Shown here: positions 44,011 to 47,934 of the stretch, one piece after another | How the letters are laid out: every line of letters starts with the position of its first letter | How positions within the stretch are numbered: the stretch's first letter is position 1 | NCBI RefSeq assembly: GCF_018614035.1 | Contig: NZ_JAGGPA010000030.1 | Coordinates: forward strand, 1 to 47,934 | Length of the DNA: 47,934 nucleotides | Reading direction: 5' to 3' | Source of the DNA: Streptomyces sp. ISL-96 | Lineage (GTDB): Bacteria; Actinomycetota; Actinomycetes; Streptomycetales; Streptomycetaceae | The notes under the pieces: model-generated | What the model was told of the DNA's origin: nothing | The model's database searches: none | Seen by the model: only the letters and a program-made list of their open reading frames with translations | Position numbers and translations under genes: made by a program

Positions 44011-44763
44011 GTGACTGTTACCCCTGATGGCACCCCCACAGAGACCCCGAAGCCCAGCTTCCGCAGCGAAGTGACCGTCGAACTGGTGAAGCACACCGCC
44101 AGCGACTCCGACGTCCTGTGGGCCGCCCGTGTCTCGACCGCCGGCGAGCAGTCCCTGGAGGAGCTGAGCAAGGACCCGGAGCGCTCCAAGGGCCTCATCA
44201 ACTACCTGATGCGGGACCGCCACGGCAGCCCCTTCGAGCACAACTCGATGACGTTCTTCATCAGCGCCCCGATCTTCGTCTTCCGCGAGTTCATGCGCCA
44301 CCGCGTCGGATGGTCGTACAACGAGGAATCGGGCCGCTACAGGGAGCTGGAGCCGGTCTTCTACGTCCCCGGTGAGTCCCGCAAGCTCGTCCAGCAGGGC
44401 CGCCCCGGCAAGTACGAGTTCGTCCAGGGCACCCCGGAGCAGCAGGAGCTCACGACCCGCGCGATGGAGGACTCCTACCGCCAGGCGTATGACGCCTACC
44501 AGGAGATGCTCGCCGCCGGAGTGGCCCGCGAGGTCGCCCGCGCGGTGCTCCCCGTCGGCCTGTACTCCTCGATGTACGCGACGTGCAATGCCCGCTCCCT
44601 CATGCACTTCCTCGGCCTGCGTACGCAGCACGAGCTCGCGAAGGTGCCGTCCTTCCCGCAGCGCGAGATCGAGATGGTCGGGGAGCAGATGGAAGCCCAC
44701 TGGGCCAAGCTCATGCCCCTCACCTACGCGGCCTTCAACAACAACGGCCGAGTCGCGCCGTAA
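44011..44763 (+). CDS. thyX: Flavin-dependent thymidylate synthase ThyX
   Basis: 250 residues with the ThyX signature RHRVGWSYNEESGRYRE (R96, H97, R98 and the following Ser/Glu/Arg), which binds FAD and dUMP. It makes dTMP from dUMP using methylenetetrahydrofolate and NADPH. Further conserved stretches: HGSPFEHNSMTFFISAPIFV and LYSSMYATCNARSLMHFLGL. GTG at 44011 has GGAAGGA about 9 bases upstream; an in-frame ATG at 43972 lacks a site. TAGAGT at about 43968-43973 may be a -10 element, though it would place the leader very close. Confidence 0.95.
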   Translation: MTVTPDGTPTETPKPSFRSEVTVELVKHTASDSDVLWAARVSTAGEQSLEELSKDPERSKGLINYLMRDRHGSPFEHNSMTFFISAPIFVFREFMRHRVGWSYNEESGRYRELEPVFYVPGESRKLVQQGRPGKYEFVQGTPEQQELTTRAMEDSYRQAYDAYQEMLAAGVAREVARAVLPVGLYSSMYATCNARSLMHFLGLRTQHELAKVPSFPQREIEMVGEQMEAHWAKLMPLTYAAFNNNGRVAP

Positions 44764-44859
44764 GGCCTGAATACCGGCTTGAGTACAGATGTACGGGCCC
44801 ACCGTCCGAAGTGTCCGTATTGCCGCAGTTCGAGAATTTCATCTAGGCTGATCAAACGG

Positions 44860-44899
44860 ACCCGGCACTGCTTGAACCCCCGAGCAGGCAGTGTCGGGT
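44860..44899 (+). terminator. Terminator/attenuator between thyX and dapA
   Basis: ACCCGGCACTGC (44860-44871) pairs with GCAGTGTCGGGT (44888-44899; one G-U), followed by the pyrimidine-rich TCTACTCTTCC. It lies 97 bases after thyX and 72 before dapA. Confidence 0.65.
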
Positions 44900-44970
44900 T
44901 CTACTCTTCCTGTACGTCTGACCTCCCCCGAGGGGACACCACGCGTTGAGCAGCGAGTAGCGTGTTACCC

Positions 44971-45870
44971 ATGGCTCCGATCTCCACTCCGCAGACCCCC
45001 TTCGGGCGGGTCCTCACCGCCATGGTCACGCCGTTCACGGCGGACGGCGCACTCGACCTCGACGGCGCCCAGCGTCTCGCCGCCCACCTGGTGGACGCGG
45101 GCAACGACGGCCTGATCGTCAACGGGACCACCGGCGAGTCCCCGACCACCAGCGACGCGGAGAAAAACGACCTCGTAAGGGCGGTCCTCGAAGCCGTCGG
45201 AGACCGGGCCCACGTCGTCGCGGGCGTCGGCACCAACGACACCCGCCACAGCCTTGAGCTGGCCCGCACCGCCGAGCAGACCGGCGCCCACGGCCTCCTC
45301 GCCGTGACGCCGTACTACAACAAGCCCCCGCAAGAGGGCCTGCTCAGGCACTTCACGGCCATCGCCGACGCCACCGAGCTCCCCGTGATGCTCTACGACA
45401 TCCCGGGCCGCAGCGGTGTGCCGATCAACACCGAAACGCTCGTCCGGCTCGCCGAGCACCCGCGGATCGTCGCCAACAAGGACGCCAAGGGCGACCTGGG
45501 CCGCGCCAGCTGGGCCATCGCCCAGAGCGGCCTCGCCTGGTACTCCGGCGACGACATGCTGAATCTTCCCCTTCTGTCCGTCGGCGCGGTCGGCTTCGTC
45601 TCGGTCGTCGGCCACGTGGTCACCCCCGAGCTGCGCGCTCTCCTGGAGGCCCACCTCGCCGGCGACGTGCGCAAGGCGACCGAGATCCACCAGCGGCTCC
45701 TCCCGGTCTACACCGGCATGTTCCGCACCCAGGGCGTCATCACCACCAAGGCCGCCCTCACCCTCCAGGGCCTGCCCGCGGGCCCGCTGCGCCTCCCCAT
45801 GATCGAGCTCACGCCCGACGAAGAGGCACAGCTGAAGCGGGACCTGGCAGCCGGCGGAGTCCAGCTCTAG
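44971..45870 (+). CDS. dapA: 4-hydroxy-tetrahydrodipicolinate synthase
   Basis: 299 residues, TIM-barrel class I aldolase joining pyruvate and aspartate semialdehyde in the first committed step of lysine/diaminopimelate synthesis. Motifs: NGTTGESPTTSDAEK (51-65), PYYNKPPQEGLLRHF (114-128), Y142 in LYDIPGRSGVPIN, and the Schiff-base lysine K170 in IVANKDAKGD. The ATG at 44971 gives the N-terminus MAPISTPQTPFGRVLTAMVT; a GTG at 44962 has slightly better ribosome-site spacing (GCGAG). Its hairpin leader suggests attenuation or simply thyX termination. Confidence 0.96.
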   Translation: MAPISTPQTPFGRVLTAMVTPFTADGALDLDGAQRLAAHLVDAGNDGLIVNGTTGESPTTSDAEKNDLVRAVLEAVGDRAHVVAGVGTNDTRHSLELARTAEQTGAHGLLAVTPYYNKPPQEGLLRHFTAIADATELPVMLYDIPGRSGVPINTETLVRLAEHPRIVANKDAKGDLGRASWAIAQSGLAWYSGDDMLNLPLLSVGAVGFVSVVGHVVTPELRALLEAHLAGDVRKATEIHQRLLPVYTGMFRTQGVITTKAALTLQGLPAGPLRLPMIELTPDEEAQLKRDLAAGGVQL

Positions 45871-45987
45871 CCGGCCACAGACTTCACAACTGAATAAGCA
45901 GGAATCCCACAGACAACAGCAAGTGCACGAATGTCATGCGCGCCACGTGCCTCAGCGGTACGTGGCGTGTGTGGTGAGGAGAGTCTT

Positions 45988-47673
45988 TTGAGTCATCCGC
46001 ATCCTGAACTCGGTACGCCGCCGAAGCTCCCGAAGGGCGGCCTGCGCGTAACTCCGCTCGGCGGTCTCGGCGAGATCGGCCGCAACATGACGGTCTTCGA
46101 GTACGGCGGTCGCCTGCTCATCGTCGACTGCGGCGTGCTCTTCCCCGAGGAGGAGCAGCCCGGCATCGACCTGATCCTGCCGGACTTCACGTCCATCAAG
46201 GACCGCCTCGACGACATCGAAGGCATCGTGCTCACGCACGGCCACGAGGACCACATCGGTGGCGTCCCCTTCCTGCTCCGCCTGAAGCAGGACATCCCGC
46301 TGATCGGCTCCAAGCTGACCCTCGCACTGATCGAGGCGAAGCTCCAGGAGCACCGCATCCGCCCGTACACCCTCGAAGTCACGGAAGGCCACCGCGAGCG
46401 CGTCGGTCCCTTCGACTGCGAGTTCGTGGCGGTCAACCACTCCATCCCGGACGCGCTGGCCGTCGCCATCCGCACCCCGGCGGGCATGGTCGTCCACACC
46501 GGCGACTTCAAGATGGACCAGCTGCCGCTGGACCGCCGTCTCACCGACCTCCCGAAGTTCGCCAAGCTCGGCGAAGAGGGCATCGACCTCCTCCTCTCCG
46601 ACTCGACGAACGCCGAGGTCCCGGGCTTCGTCCCGCCCGAGCGCGATATCTCGAACGTCCTGCGTACGGTCTTCGCGAACGCCCAGAAGCGCATCATCGT
46701 GGCCAGCTTCGCCAGCCACGTGCACCGCATCCAGCAGATCCTCGACGCGGCCCACGAGTACGGGCGCCGCGTCGCCTTCGTAGGCCGCTCGATGGTCAGG
46801 AACATGGGCATTGCCCGCGACCTGGGCTACCTCAGAGTCCCGGCCGGCCTGGTCGTCGACGTAAAGACCCTCGACGACCTCCCCGACCACGAAGTCGTCC
46901 TCGTCTGCACCGGCTCCCAGGGCGAGCCGATGGCCGCGCTCTCCCGCATGGCCAACCGCGACCACCAGATCCGCATCGTCCAGGGCGACACGGTGATCCT
47001 GGCGTCGTCGCTGATCCCGGGCAATGAGAACGCGGTCTACCGGGTCATCAACGGTCTGACCCGCTGGGGCGCCAACGTCATCCACAAGGGCAACGCCAAG
47101 GTCCACGTCTCGGGCCACGCCTCGGCCGGCGAGCTGCTGTACTTCTACAACATCTGCAAGCCGAAGAACCTGATGCCGGTCCACGGCGAATGGCGCCACC
47201 TGCGCGCCAACGCCGAGCTCGGCGCCCTGACGGGTGTTCCCAAGGACCACATCGTCATCGCCGAGGACGGCGTGGTGGTCGACCTTATCGACGGCCGCGC
47301 GAAGATCGTCGGCAAGGTCCAGGCGGGCTATGTGTACGTCGACGGCCTCTCCGTCGGCGATGTCACCGAAACCCACCTCAAGGACCGCCGGATCCTCGGC
47401 GAAGAGGGCTTCATCTCGGTCTTCGTCGTGGTCGACACCGCCACCGGCAAGATCGTGGGCGGCCCGAACATCCACGCACGAGGCTCCGGCATCGAGGACT
47501 CGGCCTTCTCTGCTGTCGTCCCGCGCATGGAGGAAGCCATTGCCAAATCGGCTTCCGACGGCGTCCTGGAGACACACCAGATCCAGCAGCTCATCCGCCG
47601 TACGGTCGGCAAGTGGGTCTCCGACACCTACCGCCGTCGTCCGATGATCCTGCCGGTCGTCGTCGAGGTCTGA
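45988..47673 (+). CDS. rnj: Ribonuclease J
   Basis: 561 residues starting with TTG (LSHPHPELGTPPKLPKGG); GAGGAG at 45976-45981 supports this start over an ATG 57 bases upstream. Metallo-beta-lactamase core with HGHEDH (84-89) and HTGDFKMDQLP, the beta-CASP insert (DSTNAEVPGFVPPERDI, ASFASHVHRIQQILDAAHEY), the C-terminal beta-CASP/HSGH region (KVHVSGHASAGELLYF) and a C-terminal domain ending MILPVVVEV. It acts as endo- and 5'-3' exonuclease in mRNA and rRNA processing. Followed by a near-perfect terminator. Confidence 0.96.
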   Translation: MSHPHPELGTPPKLPKGGLRVTPLGGLGEIGRNMTVFEYGGRLLIVDCGVLFPEEEQPGIDLILPDFTSIKDRLDDIEGIVLTHGHEDHIGGVPFLLRLKQDIPLIGSKLTLALIEAKLQEHRIRPYTLEVTEGHRERVGPFDCEFVAVNHSIPDALAVAIRTPAGMVVHTGDFKMDQLPLDRRLTDLPKFAKLGEEGIDLLLSDSTNAEVPGFVPPERDISNVLRTVFANAQKRIIVASFASHVHRIQQILDAAHEYGRRVAFVGRSMVRNMGIARDLGYLRVPAGLVVDVKTLDDLPDHEVVLVCTGSQGEPMAALSRMANRDHQIRIVQGDTVILASSLIPGNENAVYRVINGLTRWGANVIHKGNAKVHVSGHASAGELLYFYNICKPKNLMPVHGEWRHLRANAELGALTGVPKDHIVIAEDGVVVDLIDGRAKIVGKVQAGYVYVDGLSVGDVTETHLKDRRILGEEGFISVFVVVDTATGKIVGGPNIHARGSGIEDSAFSAVVPRMEEAIAKSASDGVLETHQIQQLIRRTVGKWVSDTYRRRPMILPVVVEV

Positions 47674-47686
47674 CGGGCCCAACTGC

Positions 47687-47724
47687 GAGCGGGGTGCCTC
47701 GATTTGCATCGAGGCACCCCGCTC
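47687..47724 (+). terminator. Terminator after rnj
   Basis: A perfect 17-bp stem (47687-47703 with 47708-47724) around a TTGC loop, 13 bases after the stop. It insulates RNase J from the rRNA promoters that follow. Confidence 0.92.
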
Positions 47725-47795
47725 CAGTACGTTTACGACTCCTCCTCAACGGGAAGCGCCCGGCACCCTCGTGTGCCTGGACCACTCCGAACGGG

Positions 47796-47934
47796 GCGGG
47801 AATTCCGACTCGGAACCTCTGATAAAGTCGGAATCGCCGGAAAGGGAAACGCGAAAGCGAAGAACTGGAAAGCGCCGAGGAAGTCGGACACGAAAGAGTC
47901 TGATAGAGTCGGAAACACGAAATACCGAACGAAA
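47796..47934 (+). promoter_or_regulatory. rRNA operon promoter/leader region (16S gene beyond the window)
   Basis: Two near-identical blocks, TCTGATAAAGTCGGAA (47818-47833) and TCTGATAGAGTCGGAA (47899-47914), 81 bases apart, contain TAAAGT and TAGAGT as -10 elements. They are set in AG-rich sequence (GGAAAGGGAAACGCGAAAGC, CCGAGGAAGTCGGACACGAAA). This matches my memory of the multi-promoter leader upstream of Streptomyces 16S rRNA genes. No -35 with good consensus is visible, which is usual for these promoters. No open frame of interest crosses the region. Confidence 0.75.

Noticed and set aside
45952..47709. 585-codon open frame on the minus strand opposite rnj
   Set aside because: Shadow of RNase J; Asp/Val/Leu-rich composition with no ribosome site or recognisable family.

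Overview
The window is high-GC actinobacterial DNA, almost certainly Streptomyces. GTG and TTG starts are common, stop/start overlaps of the ATGA and GTGA type are frequent, and the right third carries the well-known Streptomyces order rpsO-pnp-M16 peptidase-dapB-thyX-dapA-rnj. The last ~120 bases match the promoter/leader region that precedes Streptomyces rRNA operons. From memory this block corresponds to the S. coelicolor SCO573x-SCO5745 neighbourhood, next to its type VII (ESX) secretion cluster.

Left part (1-11.7 kb): an accessory zone of the type VII region. It holds an HExxH metallopeptidase and a membrane-anchored PQQ-type beta-propeller protein. Next come a ~1 kb stretch with no convincing gene, three frameshifted genes, and a set of four intact paralogous two-helix membrane proteins. 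A WXG100 protein and a toxin-less WXG100-like platform protein (274 aa) close the zone. The platform gene stops at a TAG, after which the same frame continues for 83 codons as an Ala/Pro-rich tail.

Middle part (11.9-26.1 kb, minus strand): a polymorphic toxin/immunity island. A 1692-residue effector has an N-terminal WXG100-like domain, a ~520-residue Pro/Ser/Thr linker, a papain-fold glutamine-deamidase-type domain (C864/H956/D971) and a C-terminal PD-(D/E)xK-like nuclease domain (D1522, E1539xK1541, Q1600). Its stop overlaps the start of an Imm49-family immunity gene. Downstream lie a second, internally deleted Imm49 copy, a YrhB-like immunity protein and a P-loop protein with a WD40-like tail. 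Beyond these are the debris of another deamidase toxin, a frameshifted SUKH-4 fusion, a chimeric remnant, and an intact YrhB/deaminase-like/SUKH-4 fusion. The pattern fits repeated gain, duplication and loss of effectors and immunity genes.

Type VII core and kinases (25.7-37.3 kb): a WXG100 protein and EccC (three FtsK/SpoIIIE ATPase domains) are on the minus strand, and EccD diverges on the plus strand. A catalytically dead kinase-like protein and two receptor Ser/Thr kinases with extracellular PQQ-like propellers follow. EccB, EccE and MycP are not in the window.

Housekeeping block (37.3-47.9 kb): S15, PNPase, M16 peptidase, DapB, two or three small membrane proteins, ThyX, DapA and RNase J, with strong hairpin terminators. 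All genes here are intact. The frameshifts are confined to the accessory zone, which favours real decay over general sequencing error, although individual homopolymer cases need read-level checking.
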